From Hathewaya histolytica (lineage in GTDB: Bacteria > Bacillota > Clostridia > Clostridiales > Clostridiaceae), in assembly GCF_901482605.1 (NCBI RefSeq), contig NZ_LR590481.1:496001-560000 (forward strand): DNA of 64,000 bases. The letters run 5' to 3'. Within the stretch, counting starts at the first letter, position 1. Each line of letters begins with the position of its first letter. The translations under genes and the position numbers were made by a program. This document shows positions 9,816-20,760 of this stretch, one piece after another. The notes beneath the pieces are model-generated. The model made no database searches, had not been told where the DNA came from, and saw only the letters and a list, made by a program, of their open reading frames with translations.

Positions 9816-9996
9816 TTTATTTAATTAATAGATTGTATAAAACTAACAATTATGTTTCATATAATATAAAAAATTATAGAAAAAATACATAGATAAATAG
9901 TTATCTATAGATAAAATCGAATATCATTGTTTAAATATTTAGAAAATGTTAGTTTATTTACAGAATATTAATAAAACTAATCAAAGGAGGAACACA

Positions 9997-12900
9997 ATGA
10001 AAAAAACATTTAGAAGTAAAATTGCAGTGATAATAATTAGTATATTTTGTTTTACAAACACAGTAAATATTACACAAATTTACGCAGATGGATTGAAGCA
10101 AGATAAAAATGAGAAACAAAAAGAAAATTTACTAAAACAAAATAAAGAGAAATTAGTAAAAAAGGAAAAAGAAAGATTACATAAGTTAGAAGAAAATAAT
10201 GCTAACTATAATGGAGAAGAGGAAGAAGATAAAGGAAGTAAAGTAAGAGTAACTGTAGAAACTTATGATGGATTAATAAATAATAGTAATACTGTAGAGA
10301 GAAAAGTTAAAAAGGATACTAATGGAGAAGTTCAGCATAAGTTTGGAAAGTTAATAAAAGGTTTTAGTATAGAGGTTAAAAAAAGCGATTTAGAGAAAAT
10401 AAAAAGAATTCCTGGAGTTAAGGAAGTTAAAAGGGTTAGAATGTACAAGCCTACTATGAATACTGCAAGAGAATTAGGTGAAGCAGTTAAAGTGTGGAAA
10501 AACTTAAATTATAAAGGGGAAGGTATGGTTGTATCCGTGGTGGATACAGGCATTGACTATACCCATAAAGATATGAAATTAACAGATGCTAATACAGGAA
10601 GGATAAAAAAAGAGCATATAAATGGTAAACATAAAGGAAAATATTTTACGGATAAAGTTCCCTATGGATATAATTTTGCAGATCAAAATACAGATGTTAT
10701 AGATAAATCAGGAAGTATGCATGGTATTCATGTTGCTGGAATTTCTTCGGCTAATGGGGATGAAAGTAAAATAGCTAATAATGAAGCTATTAAGGGGGTA
10801 GCACCAGAATCACAACTCCTTGCAATGAAAGTTTTTTCTAATAATCCTCATAAAGAAGCTGCAGGGGCATTTAGCGATGATATAGTAGCTGCTATAGAGG
10901 AGTCTGTTGAACTTGGTGCAGATATTATAAATTTAAGCTTAGGTGCCGATAGTGGATTTATCGATGAAAATGATCCAGAGCAAAAAGCTATAAAAAAAGC
11001 TACAGAAAAAGGTGTAATTGTAGTTGCAGCTGCAGGTAATGCTGGATTTTCTTCTAAAATAGATGAGAATAAGAAGGCTCAAGGTGCTGTAGATACAGGA
11101 CTTTTAGATAACCCAGGTTTAGGAAAAGAATCTATACAAGTAGCATCTTATGAAAATGAAAATAGTGTTATGAAGGTTTTTCAATATAAGAAAGATGGAA
11201 AAGATCTTAGTATTCCGTACATAGTATCAGAAATAGATCCTGTAACCGTACTTAATCCTAATAAAGAATTAGAAGTAGTAGATTGTGGATATGGTAGAAG
11301 ACGTGGTGATGATTTACGTGATAAAGAAGCAGATGACTTTAAGGAAAAAGATTTAAATGGAAAAGTTGCTCTTATTAAAAGGGGTAAAATTAATTTCGAT
11401 GTAAAAAAGAAAAATGCTCAAAGACGAGGAGCTATAGCTGCCATAATTTATAATTCTGATGGAGATGAGAGTTTTGTTTCAATGGAACCAAGTGAATATA
11501 TAAGTATTCCTTGTGTATTTACTGGAAATACTTATGGCAAACAAATACTTAAAGATTTATCTTCCGAGTTAAAAATAAAGTTTACAGGTAATATACTTCA
11601 ATTAGAAAATCTTGAAAAGGGAAAAATGTCTAACTTCTCTTGTTGGGGGCCCACACCAAATTTAGAATTTAAACCTGAAATTACAGCACCAGGAGGAAAG
11701 ATTTTTTCAACTATAAATGATAATAAGTATGCGAATTATAGTGGAACTTCCATGGCAACACCGTATGTTGCAGGAGGTGTGGCACTTATAAAACAAGCTA
11801 TAGAGAAGTCTAATGTTAAAATAAATGAAAGTGAAATTTCAAGTTTTGTAAAAAATAATATGATAAACACAGCTAAAGTTTTAAATAATGGAAAAGTACC
11901 TTATTCCCCAAGAGTGCAAGGGGGAGGGCTAATTCAAATAGAAAAAGCTATTAATAATAAGGTTATAATAATGGATAACACAGGCAAAAGTGCTGTTTCC
12001 TTAAAAGAAATTGGGAACAAAAAGGAATTTGAACTAACATTAAATAATTATGGTGATAAAGAGGCTGTTTACCAGTTACAAGAAGGAATTGTATATACAG
12101 AGGATGAGAATATACCATCTGCACTAAGAGTAGAAGGTGCAAAATTAAAATACTCTAAAAAAGAAGTTAAGATTAAACCTTACGGAAGAGAAAAAGTAAA
12201 GGTAAGCTTAGAAATTCCTAAAAGCTTAAAAAGAAATAATTTTGTAGAAGGTTTCATAGAGTTTAAGTCTAAAACGGATAGTAATCCCTCTTTATCAGTA
12301 CCATATATGGGGTTCTATGGTGATTGGGGTGAACCAGAAAATATAGACAAACCTCTTTGGGAGGATCATAGATTTAATGGTTCTGCAGTAACTAGTAATT
12401 TATTTTTTCTTGATAAAGAACTTGGAGAAGATGAATCTCGTAGCACAGAAGATAAAAGGTTTATAGTTCCCGAAGATATAGCTTTTTCTCCAGATGAGGA
12501 TGGGTTTTATGACTATGCTGTGCCAGCTTTATGTGTTCTTAGAAATCTTTCCGAATTAAAGGTTGATATATTAGATAAGGATAAAAATTTCCTAATGACT
12601 TGTGGAAATAAAAAATTCATACCAAAAACTCTTGAATTAGGTAAAAATGGTCGTAGTAAATTTAGAGACTTAGCATGGGATGGGAAAATATATGATAAAA
12701 ACACAGGAAAAAATGTAACAGCAGAAGATGGTCAGTATTATATGAGAATAACTAGTAAGGCAGTGAGTCAAAATGCTAAATCACAAAGTTTTGATATGCC
12801 TGTAAAGGTAGACAAGACAAAGCCAGATATAACTATATTATCAGGAGATAGAACAGATAATGGAGAGTACACGTTAAAGTGGAAAGCTGAAGATAAAGGA

Positions 12901-15075
12901 GTAGGAATTAGAAGACCAGAAGAAGGAACTCTAACTGGGGAACCTCAAATTTTCATTGATAATATGGAATTTGATATTACTGAAGAAAATTTAAAGCAAG
13001 ATGCCAATGGAGTATTTAGTGTGAATTTAGATTTAGGGGAAGAACCTGGTTCAAGGATTATTACCTTAATTGTAAATGATAATATTTTAAATGCACAAGT
13101 TGTACAAAAAGTAGTAGGTGTAAGTGAAAAACCTAAAAAGTTAGAAGCGGTTTTATTGGATATACATGAAGGAATGGAAGTTACTAATGAGTATATGGTA
13201 GATAACAAATACGTTGTTACAGGAAAATTAACTTCCAATGTCAACAAAGTTATAGTAAATGGTGTTGAGGGAGAAGTAATTAAGGCAGAAAAAAGATTTG
13301 AAGCTAAAATAGATCTTAAAGAAGGAAAAAATAATATAGATATAAAAGCATACGATAATGACAATAAAGAAATATTCTCAAGTAATTTTAATATAATTGC
13401 TCATATAACTCCACCAGAACTAGAAATTTCAACAGAAGAGACCATACTTCCATATTATCATAAAAAAGTATTTGGAATGATAAATACAAATAAAGATAAA
13501 ATAAAAATAAAAGGAAAGGTTAATTTAAAAGACAATATAGAAAGTGTAGAGATAAACTATGATAGTATAGATTTAGACAAAGAGGGCAGATTTGAAAAAG
13601 AGATAGAACTAAAGCAGGGAATAAATGAAATAACAGTAGTTGCTAAAAATAATATGGGTGTTATAAATAAAAAAATATTAAAAGTTGTAGCTGATTATAA
13701 AAAAGAGAATTTTAAATTTAAAGTAGAGAATCTAGATATAATTAGAAATGAATATGAGAATTTAGAACCTAATACTTTCTTTGGAAAAGGAAAAGATGAA
13801 TCAAAGAGTGATGGAAAAGATGATTCACAAGGATGGTTACAATTAAGAGTTAGTACAAATAAGGATACTAAATCAGTTAAGATTAATGATGAAGAGATGA
13901 AAAAAGAAAATATAATGGAATATACTAAAAAGGTATATTTAAAACAAGGACTAAATAAGATACGCCTTTATATTGAGGATACAAAGGGAAGTGTCATAGC
14001 TAACTTTGCCACTAATATCTACTATGATTCTGAAAGTCCTGTTATAAGACTAAAATCTCCTAATATAGTGAAGGGTAAAATATATACCAATAAAAATACT
14101 ATTACCTTAAAAGGCGATGTGGCAGATAATACCCTAGGGTATAGATTCTATATAAATAGAGACCAAGTATTAAATGTAGAACAATATGGTAACTTTGATT
14201 TAAAAAATACTAGGAGAGAGTTTAAAAAAGATATTAGGGTTAAAAATGGTGATAAAATAGAGTTACATGCAAAAGATATATGTATGAATGAAACTTCTCA
14301 GTATTATGAAGTAGTAGTGGACAAGGCTAAGCCTCAAATTAAAGTAACAGGATTGGAAGAGGGAAAAGTTTATAAAGAGGGAAGTAAAATAGTTCCTTCA
14401 ATTACCACTAATAAGGAAAGTGCATATATAGAAGCTTATTTAGACGGTAGCACAAACCCATATAAAGGAGAAATTATAACTTCAGTAGGTAAACATGAAT
14501 TATTAATAAAAGCTAGAGATTTAGCTGGTAATGAATCCGTTGAAGTAGTTAGATTTAGTATTAAAAAAGAGAAAAATAAAGATAATAATGGAGATAATAC
14601 TAACAATACAAAAGACAAAGATAGTAAGGATAAAAAAGAAAATAATAATAAGGTAAATAATAAAAATAGCAAAGATAATAAAAGTGGTAAAGAGGGTAAA
14701 TATAATAATAAAAGTAATAAAGATAAAGTAAATAAAAATAGTTCTGCACATAATAAGAGTGAAAAACTATTTAATGCTAAAAATAATAATATTACTTTAA
14801 GTGGGCATAATTATGCTTCTAATAATGGAACCACAAGCTCAAATTTAAAGTTTACATCTTTAAATAAAAATCTCGAAGATGAAAAAGAAAATAAAGATAC
14901 TAAAGATAAAAAAGAAAATAGTATAAAAGAAGATGAATCTAAAAAGAATAATAATAATAATACAAATGCACAACTAAAAAATAAAGAAAATAAAAAATAT
15001 ATGGTTATGCTTATGGGATTTGGAGTATCAGTTTTAGGCTTAGTAGGAGTTTACCTATATAGAAAGAAACATTAA
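9997..15075 (+). CDS. cell-surface subtilisin-like S8 protease (lactocepin/C5a-peptidase type)
   Basis: A 1692-residue surface serine protease. The start is ATG 9997 behind AAAGGAGGAA, not the upstream in-frame TTG at 9946. A signal peptide (IAVIIISIFCFTN, cleavage near TQIYA) precedes a charged propeptide. Catalytic residues are Asp183 (VVDTGIDYTH), His242 (MHGIHVAG) and Ser585 (GTSMATPYVAGG). A PA domain is inserted between His and Ser (KVALIKRG, GAIAAIIYN). Fn3_5-like and several Ig-like beta domains follow to about residue 1520, then an Asn/Lys-rich stalk. The C-terminus is a membrane helix (VMLMGFGVSVLGLVGVYLY) plus RKKH. That tail looks like a sorting signal, but no LPXTG-type motif is visible before it, so it may be only membrane-anchored. 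Confidence 0.93.
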   Translation: MKKTFRSKIAVIIISIFCFTNTVNITQIYADGLKQDKNEKQKENLLKQNKEKLVKKEKERLHKLEENNANYNGEEEEDKGSKVRVTVETYDGLINNSNTVERKVKKDTNGEVQHKFGKLIKGFSIEVKKSDLEKIKRIPGVKEVKRVRMYKPTMNTARELGEAVKVWKNLNYKGEGMVVSVVDTGIDYTHKDMKLTDANTGRIKKEHINGKHKGKYFTDKVPYGYNFADQNTDVIDKSGSMHGIHVAGISSANGDESKIANNEAIKGVAPESQLLAMKVFSNNPHKEAAGAFSDDIVAAIEESVELGADIINLSLGADSGFIDENDPEQKAIKKATEKGVIVVAAAGNAGFSSKIDENKKAQGAVDTGLLDNPGLGKESIQVASYENENSVMKVFQYKKDGKDLSIPYIVSEIDPVTVLNPNKELEVVDCGYGRRRGDDLRDKEADDFKEKDLNGKVALIKRGKINFDVKKKNAQRRGAIAAIIYNSDGDESFVSMEPSEYISIPCVFTGNTYGKQILKDLSSELKIKFTGNILQLENLEKGKMSNFSCWGPTPNLEFKPEITAPGGKIFSTINDNKYANYSGTSMATPYVAGGVALIKQAIEKSNVKINESEISSFVKNNMINTAKVLNNGKVPYSPRVQGGGLIQIEKAINNKVIIMDNTGKSAVSLKEIGNKKEFELTLNNYGDKEAVYQLQEGIVYTEDENIPSALRVEGAKLKYSKKEVKIKPYGREKVKVSLEIPKSLKRNNFVEGFIEFKSKTDSNPSLSVPYMGFYGDWGEPENIDKPLWEDHRFNGSAVTSNLFFLDKELGEDESRSTEDKRFIVPEDIAFSPDEDGFYDYAVPALCVLRNLSELKVDILDKDKNFLMTCGNKKFIPKTLELGKNGRSKFRDLAWDGKIYDKNTGKNVTAEDGQYYMRITSKAVSQNAKSQSFDMPVKVDKTKPDITILSGDRTDNGEYTLKWKAEDKGVGIRRPEEGTLTGEPQIFIDNMEFDITEENLKQDANGVFSVNLDLGEEPGSRIITLIVNDNILNAQVVQKVVGVSEKPKKLEAVLLDIHEGMEVTNEYMVDNKYVVTGKLTSNVNKVIVNGVEGEVIKAEKRFEAKIDLKEGKNNIDIKAYDNDNKEIFSSNFNIIAHITPPELEISTEETILPYYHKKVFGMINTNKDKIKIKGKVNLKDNIESVEINYDSIDLDKEGRFEKEIELKQGINEITVVAKNNMGVINKKILKVVADYKKENFKFKVENLDIIRNEYENLEPNTFFGKGKDESKSDGKDDSQGWLQLRVSTNKDTKSVKINDEEMKKENIMEYTKKVYLKQGLNKIRLYIEDTKGSVIANFATNIYYDSESPVIRLKSPNIVKGKIYTNKNTITLKGDVADNTLGYRFYINRDQVLNVEQYGNFDLKNTRREFKKDIRVKNGDKIELHAKDICMNETSQYYEVVVDKAKPQIKVTGLEEGKVYKEGSKIVPSITTNKESAYIEAYLDGSTNPYKGEIITSVGKHELLIKARDLAGNESVEVVRFSIKKEKNKDNNGDNTNNTKDKDSKDKKENNNKVNNKNSKDNKSGKEGKYNNKSNKDKVNKNSSAHNKSEKLFNAKNNNITLSGHNYASNNGTTSSNLKFTSLNKNLEDEKENKDTKDKKENSIKEDESKKNNNNNTNAQLKNKENKKYMVMLMGFGVSVLGLVGVYLYRKKH

Positions 15076-15081
15076 AATTAA

Positions 15082-15110
15082 TTGACATAATTATATTTAC
15101 ATCATATAAT
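15082..15110 (+). promoter_or_regulatory. proS: sigma-A promoter of the proS T-box transcript
   Basis: TTGACA (15082-15087), 17-base spacer, TATAAT (15105-15110): a consensus promoter about 30 bases upstream of the T-box leader. Confidence 0.88.
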
Positions 15111-15137
15111 TTAATAATATAAAAATACTAATTTTAA

Positions 15138-15373
15138 AGACTATGAAGAGGAATAGTAAAAATCCAAACTTTTTTCAGAGAGAGAATCGTATGCTGTGAG
15201 ATTCTTAAAAGAAGATTTTGAACCAGCCTTGGAGTTCTGTACCGAAATAATAGTAGGCTACAGCGGTAAATCCGTTAATTATACGAGAGAATGTATTTTA
15301 CATATAAAGTACATTAACTAGGGTGGCATCGCCGATTATACCTCGGTCCCTTTATGGGACTGAGGTTTTTTTA
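15138..15373 (+). ncRNA. T-box riboswitch (tRNA-Pro) controlling proS
   Basis: Leader with stem I starting at GACTATGAAGAGGAA and an AGAGAGA motif near 15180. The specifier is CCA (Pro) at 15223-15225, preceded by GAA and followed by a purine and the helix-closing CCTT. The core is AGGGTGGCATCGCC (15320-15333). The terminator CCTCGGTCCC...GGGACTGAGG is followed by T-rich DNA ending near 15373. The acceptor-pairing bulge is TGGC rather than the common TGGT; this is discussed as a finding. Confidence 0.93.
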
Positions 15374-15421
15374 TATGCAAATTTAGTATTTAAAATAAAT
15401 CACAACAAAGGAGAGATAGTA

Positions 15422-16858
15422 ATGGGTAAGGATAAAAAACTCGTAAAAGATATTACATCAAGAGATGTTGATTTTGCTCAGTGGTATACAGATATAGTTA
15501 AAAAAGCTGAATTAGTTGACTACTCAAGCGTTAAAGGATGTATGATTATACGTCCTTATGGCTATGGAATATGGGAATTAATCCAAAAGGATTTAGATGA
15601 GAGATTCAAAGCAACAGGTCATGAGAACGTGTATATGCCAATGTTTATACCAGAGAGTTTACTTCAAAAGGAAAAGGATCATATAGAAGGGTTCGCTCCA
15701 GAAGTTGCATGGGTAACTCATGGTGGAGAGGAAGAATTAGCAGAAAGATTATGCGTTCGCCCAACATCTGAAACTTTATTCTGCGAGCATTATGCTAAGA
15801 TTATTCAATCTCATAAAGACCTTCCAAAGCTATATAACCAATGGTGTTCTGTTGTAAGATGGGAAAAAACAACTCGTCCATTCTTAAGAACAACTGAATT
15901 CTTATGGCAAGAAGGTCATACAGTTCACGCAACATTAGAGGAATCTAGAAAAGAAACTATAGATATGCTAAATCTTTATGCAGATTTCTGTGAGAATGTA
16001 CTTGCAATTCCAGTAATTAAGGGTCAAAAAACTGAAAAAGAAAAGTTTGCAGGAGCAGAAGCAACTTATGCAATAGAGAGTTTAATGCATGATGGTAAAG
16101 CTCTCCAAGCTGGTACTTCACACAATTTTAGTGATAACTTTGCTAAAGCATTTAATATTAGATATTCAGATAAAGAAGGAAAACTTCAATATGTTCATGA
16201 AACATCTTGGGGAGTTACAACAAGATTAATTGGAGCAATCATAATGGTTCATGGTGATGACGATGGGCTTGTATTACCACCAAGAATTGCACCAACTCAA
16301 GTTATGATAGTGCCAATAGCGCAACATAAAGAAGGCGTTTTAGATAAAGCAAGTGAGTTAAAAGAAAGACTTGCAAAGAGTGTTAGAGTTAAATTAGATA
16401 GTAGTGATAAAATGCCAGGCTGGAAATTTGCAGAGTGTGAAATGAAGGGTATTCCAGTACGTGTTGAAATAGGACCAAAAGATATAGAAGCAAATCAAGC
16501 AGTACTAGTTAGAAGAGATACAAGAGAAAAGATAGTAATATCTTTAGATGAATTAGAAAATAAAGTTCTAGAATTATTAGAAGATGTTCAAAATAGTATG
16601 CTAGAAAAAGCAAGAGCACACAGAGATGAGAACACTAATATTGCACATACCATAGAAGAAATGGTTGATATTGCAGATAATAAGCCAGGATTTATAAAAG
16701 CAATGTGGTGTGGAGATAGAGCTTGCGAAGATAAGATTAAAGAAGAAACAGGCATAACTTCAAGATGTATACCATTTGAGCAAGAAAAACTTGGAGATAC
16801 TTGTGTATGCTGCGGAAAGAGTGCAGATAAAATGGTTTATTGGGGAAGAGCATATTAA
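15422..16858 (+). CDS. proS: prolyl-tRNA synthetase, archaeal/eukaryal type
   Basis: Class II prolyl-tRNA synthetase of 478 residues charging tRNA-Pro. It lacks the bacterial editing (INS) domain. It has the short archaeal-type core ([27 protein letters not shown] and [11 protein letters not shown] for motif 3), an anticodon-binding domain, and a C-terminal Cys-containing zinc-binding-like extension ([16 protein letters not shown]) ending in the Tyr typical of this type. The correct start is ATG 15422 behind AAAGGAGAG; the longer in-frame ORF from 15323 runs through the T-box terminator and is not used. Expression is set by the upstream T-box. Confidence 0.97.
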   Translation: MGKDKKLVKDITSRDVDFAQWYTDIVKKAELVDYSSVKGCMIIRPYGYGIWELIQKDLDERFKATGHENVYMPMFIPESLLQKEKDHIEGFAPEVAWVTHGGEEELAERLCVRPTSETLFCEHYAKIIQSHKDLPKLYNQWCSVVRWEKTTRPFLRTTEFLWQEGHTVHATLEESRKETIDMLNLYADFCENVLAIPVIKGQKTEKEKFAGAEATYAIESLMHDGKALQAGTSHNFSDNFAKAFNIRYSDKEGKLQYVHETSWGVTTRLIGAIIMVHGDDDGLVLPPRIAPTQVMIVPIAQHKEGVLDKASELKERLAKSVRVKLDSSDKMPGWKFAECEMKGIPVRVEIGPKDIEANQAVLVRRDTREKIVISLDELENKVLELLEDVQNSMLEKARAHRDENTNIAHTIEEMVDIADNKPGFIKAMWCGDRACEDKIKEETGITSRCIPFEQEKLGDTCVCCGKSADKMVYWGRAY

Positions 16859-16898
16859 TTTTAAGATATGTATTTTAAATTATAAAAGCTTAATTAAT

Positions 16899-16944
16899 AA
16901 GAGCATAGATATATGGATTATTTTCATATGTCTATGCTCTTTTA
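16899..16944 (+). terminator. intrinsic terminator after proS
   Basis: AAGAGCATAGATATATG pairs with CATATGTCTATGCTCTT around a short loop and is followed by TTTTAT. It is a strong stem of about 16 pairs with one bulge. Confidence 0.88.
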
Positions 16945-17068
16945 TATTGATAAGTAGAAAATTGTGGGATAGAATGTATTTATGGGAAGTTAGATACTGG
17001 AAATGTAAGTTATAATGCATATAAACTAAAATGTACTTAACTTTGAAAAATAAATGGGGAGGATGCAT

Positions 17069-18865
17069 ATGGAGTTACAGGGGAAAGATTACACAATAAA
17101 AGATATAATACTCATTCAATTTAAGTATTCACCACTGAATGCAATGATTATGGCACTTCAAGTAATCATTGAAAGTATAGTTCCTAGCTTGCAGATACTA
17201 GTAACGGCTAAGTTTTTGGATACTGCAATTTTAGTAGTTAGTGGTAAAGGCAATCTTAGAGATATATTTATGCCATTATCTATAATAATAATATTTATTG
17301 CATATAACTGGATATCAAAGCAAGTTGTAAAGTTTACTGAAGTAAGATTAGAACTTAAACTTAGGGGAAAATTGAGGGTTGCTATTACAGAAAAAAGAGC
17401 AAAACTTAAGTATAGTTATGTGGAAAATCAGGATTCATGGGATTTAATATCTAGAGTTTCTGAGAATCCTGAAACTAAATGTAAAGACGCGTATAAAGAA
17501 GTTTTAGCTATACTTTCTATTATACTTAGAATCATAGGACTGCTTTTTGTACTAGCTACTAAGGTATGGTGGACACCAATAGTTATCTTATTGATTTCCA
17601 TACCCTTATTCTATTTATCATTAAAAGGTGGTAAAGCTGGATATGAAGCAGGGAGACAAGTATCAAAACATCAGAGAAAGGCTCAATATTTATCGGAGGT
17701 TCTTTTAGGAAGAGAAGCTGTAGATGAAAGAAGTCTTTTTGGATATACAAGTAAAGTAAATAAAAAGTGGTGGGAGCAGTATGAAACAGCAAGAAAAAGT
17801 GAATATAAAGTTCTTTTAAAATATTTTATAAGGATGAAGGCAAGTGGAATAATTACTACAATTATATCTACATTAACAGTATTAGTTCTTATAAAACCAT
17901 TACAATCAGGATTGATTACTATAGGTATGTTTATTTCCATTGTTAATGGAACCTTTAACCTTATTAGTCTTACATCTTGGCAAATAACTTATTACCTATA
18001 TAAACTTGCTGAAAGTAAGGAGTACTTAAAGGATTTAAGTAAATTTATTATATTAGAGGAAACAGAGGAGGCAATAGATAAGCCTTCTAAAAATATTTCA
18101 GAATTAAAATCTTTAGAGTTTAAAAATGTTTCATTTAAATATCCTAATACAAATAATTATATACTAAAAAATCTTTCCTTTACTATAGAAGAGGGGAAAC
18201 ATTATTCTTTTGTAGGTATTAATGGCGCTGGAAAGACAACCATAACTAAGCTTATAACAGGACTATATGAGGACTTCGAAGGTGATATCTTAATAAACGG
18301 AATAAATATAAAAGAATATAGTCATAGTGATTTTAAGGCTTTATGCTCCGTCGTATATCAGGATTTTGCAAAATATTTTATTTCATTTAAAGATAATATC
18401 GCTCTTGGTAATATTTTAGATATGGGAAATGAAATTAATGAAGAGAATATAGATAAAGCTATAAAAACCATAGAACTAGATAATGTGGTAAGAGAATTAC
18501 CTAAAGGAGTAGAAACTTCCTTAGGTAAGATTAAAAGCGATGGGGTAGATATATCTGGAGGAGAGTGGCAACGTATAGCCATGGCTAGATCTATTATAAG
18601 TAAAGCTCCACTTAGAATATTAGATGAGCCAACAGCAGCATTAGACCCTATAAGTGAAAGTAACGTATATGAAAAGTTTAAAGAGATAAGTAGGGGTGGG
18701 ACAACTATTTTTATAAGTCATCGTCTTGGTTCAACGAAGTTAGCAGATGAGATCTTTGTAATAGGCAATGGAACCATTATAGAAAAAGGTTCCCATGAAG
18801 AGCTTATGAATATTAAGGGAAGTTATGAAAAAATGTATGAAAGTCAAAGGAGCTGGTATGTATGA
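17069..18865 (+). CDS. ABC exporter, fused permease/ATPase (peptide- or drug-type), subunit 1
   Basis: A half-transporter of 598 residues. The N-terminal exporter-type membrane domain has about six helices in residues 20-320. The nucleotide-binding domain carries Walker A GINGAGKTT, signature ISGGEWQR and Walker B LRILDEPTAALD. A Trp in the signature loop (SGGxWQR) is shared with lantibiotic and peptide exporters of the NisT/McjD neighbourhood. GGGGAGG at 17056-17062 fits ATG 17069 better than the in-frame ATGs at 17054 and 17063. The stop overlaps the start of the next gene by four bases (ATGA), so the pair probably forms a heterodimer. No peptide precursor gene is visible nearby; substrate unknown. 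Confidence 0.92.
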   Translation: MELQGKDYTIKDIILIQFKYSPLNAMIMALQVIIESIVPSLQILVTAKFLDTAILVVSGKGNLRDIFMPLSIIIIFIAYNWISKQVVKFTEVRLELKLRGKLRVAITEKRAKLKYSYVENQDSWDLISRVSENPETKCKDAYKEVLAILSIILRIIGLLFVLATKVWWTPIVILLISIPLFYLSLKGGKAGYEAGRQVSKHQRKAQYLSEVLLGREAVDERSLFGYTSKVNKKWWEQYETARKSEYKVLLKYFIRMKASGIITTIISTLTVLVLIKPLQSGLITIGMFISIVNGTFNLISLTSWQITYYLYKLAESKEYLKDLSKFIILEETEEAIDKPSKNISELKSLEFKNVSFKYPNTNNYILKNLSFTIEEGKHYSFVGINGAGKTTITKLITGLYEDFEGDILINGINIKEYSHSDFKALCSVVYQDFAKYFISFKDNIALGNILDMGNEINEENIDKAIKTIELDNVVRELPKGVETSLGKIKSDGVDISGGEWQRIAMARSIISKAPLRILDEPTAALDPISESNVYEKFKEISRGGTTIFISHRLGSTKLADEIFVIGNGTIIEKGSHEELMNIKGSYEKMYESQRSWYV

Positions 18866-20694
18866 TAAATAATCATAAGAAGAAAGATATTTCTCTTTTT
18901 GAAGTAGTAAGAAAAATAGCTCCTATAGTTATTAAAGCTTGTCCTATATATACCGTAGCATTAACTATAATAGCCATATTTCATGGATTATCTATTGGAT
19001 TTAATACTTTTATGACTCAGAAATTCTTTGATACTATTACAAATGGAATAGGGAAAAGTGAGCATACAAAAGAATTATTAGTAAAGGCATGTGTTTTAGG
19101 GGGAGCATTTATAGCATCAGAGATATTAAATGGTGTTAGTAATTTTATGACTAATAATATTTCTAAAATTCAAATTGGATATTTGGGAAAAGTAATAAAC
19201 GAAAAATCTGCTAAAATAGATCCCATTAATTTTGAAAATCCTCAGTTTTTAGATGATATTAATAAGGCAAATGAAGGAATGCAAAATAGTGTAAGATTAT
19301 TAATTATACTTTCAATATTATTTACATTTTATCTTCCGTATTTTATATTTATGGGAACCTACCTTTATAAGTTAAAACCAATGCTTGCTATATCACTAGT
19401 GTTAATATTTATACCATTAGCACTAACACAATTTATTAGAGTTAAGGTTTTCGCAAAACTTGCAGATGAATCAGCTCCTATAAGAAGGGAATACGAGTAT
19501 TACGAAAGATGTATAGTGGATAGAGAATATTTTAAAGAGACAAGACTTTTAGGGGCATTTGGATATTTTAGAGATTTATATCTATCTTCTTTAAGTTTGC
19601 TTAATAAAAAAATATGGCGTGCAGAAAAGAAGTCAGGACTTATGGAACTAGGAATGAAAATAGTAACCTTGCTTGGATATATGGGAGTTCTTTATTTATT
19701 GGTTGATGCCCTAATGAAGGGTGATATATCTGTAGGAGCCTTCGAGGCAGTGTTTGCATCTATTGACATGATGTTTTCTTTAATGGAAGAAATAATATGT
19801 GTTCATATAGGGAAACTTACTAAAGAGCTTGGCGCTATAGTAAACTTTGTAAGATTTCTTGATATTCCAGAAAGAGAAGGGGAAGAGTATGAGATTACAG
19901 GAGTTCCAGAAATTCTTATAAAGGACGTTACATTTAATTACCCTGGAGCTGATAAAAGTTCAATTTCAAATTTATCTTTAAAGGTTAATAGTGGAGAGAC
20001 CATTGCAATTGTTGGTGAAAATGGAGCAGGAAAAACTTCCTTAGTTAAAATTATGACAGGATTATATTTGCCAACAGAGGGAAATGTGCTAATAGGTAGA
20101 GTTGATACAGCGAAGATTTCTCCTAAGGCTCTATATAAAGGTATATCAGGAGTATTCCAAAAATACCAAAGATACAAAATGACTCTTCAAGAAAATATAT
20201 CTATAAGCTCTACGGAAGAAATTGAATCACAAAATCATGAAGATGTTAAGGAAAAATTGCAAATGGCAATTTGTAAAGCAGACTTAGAAATAAATGAAGA
20301 AAAGTTTCCTAAAGGGTATGAAACTATGCTTTCTCGTGAATTTGATGGCATAGATTTATCAGGTGGACAATGGCAACGTTTGGCTATTGCAAGAGGATTC
20401 TATCGAGCTCATAATATGATAGTTCTTGATGAGCCAACAGCAGCCATAGATCCAGTAGAAGAAAGCAAAATATATAAAAAGTTTAGCGAAATGTCAAAAG
20501 GAAAAACAGCTATAATTGTTACTCATAGATTAGGCTCTGCCAAAATAGCAGATAGAATAGTTGTTATGGACAAGGGTAAAATGGTGGAAATAGGAACACA
20601 TGAAGAACTAATAAAAGCAGAAGGAAAATATTCTGAGATGTACGAAGCACAAAGTAAATGGTATACAAGTGAGAGAGAGTTAGTTGAGGCGTAG
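18862..20694 (+). CDS. ABC exporter, fused permease/ATPase, subunit 2
   Basis: Partner half-transporter of 610 residues, translationally coupled to the preceding gene through ATGA at 18862. An exporter-type membrane domain is followed by an ATPase domain with Walker A GENGAGKTS, signature LSGGQWQR and Walker B MIVLDEPTAAID, then the switch His in VTHRLGS. Both subunits keep complete catalytic motifs, so neither ATP site is obviously degenerate. The likely role is export of a peptide or amphipathic compound; this is family-level inference. Confidence 0.92.
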   Translation: MINNHKKKDISLFEVVRKIAPIVIKACPIYTVALTIIAIFHGLSIGFNTFMTQKFFDTITNGIGKSEHTKELLVKACVLGGAFIASEILNGVSNFMTNNISKIQIGYLGKVINEKSAKIDPINFENPQFLDDINKANEGMQNSVRLLIILSILFTFYLPYFIFMGTYLYKLKPMLAISLVLIFIPLALTQFIRVKVFAKLADESAPIRREYEYYERCIVDREYFKETRLLGAFGYFRDLYLSSLSLLNKKIWRAEKKSGLMELGMKIVTLLGYMGVLYLLVDALMKGDISVGAFEAVFASIDMMFSLMEEIICVHIGKLTKELGAIVNFVRFLDIPEREGEEYEITGVPEILIKDVTFNYPGADKSSISNLSLKVNSGETIAIVGENGAGKTSLVKIMTGLYLPTEGNVLIGRVDTAKISPKALYKGISGVFQKYQRYKMTLQENISISSTEEIESQNHEDVKEKLQMAICKADLEINEEKFPKGYETMLSREFDGIDLSGGQWQRLAIARGFYRAHNMIVLDEPTAAIDPVEESKIYKKFSEMSKGKTAIIVTHRLGSAKIADRIVVMDKGKMVEIGTHEELIKAEGKYSEMYEAQSKWYTSERELVEA

Positions 20695-20760
20695 TAATAG
20701 TAGGCAATATTAAATAAGTAAAGTTTCAACATGTAAAGGGGAAATTCAGGGGGATTTTAA

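Noticed and set aside
15323-15421. N-terminal extension of ProRS
   Set aside because: These bases are the T-box terminator and the ribosome site; homologues start at MGKDKK-type sequence.
16776-17015. 79-codon + strand ORF overlapping the end of proS
   Set aside because: It is a shadow frame covering the proS terminator, without a ribosome site.
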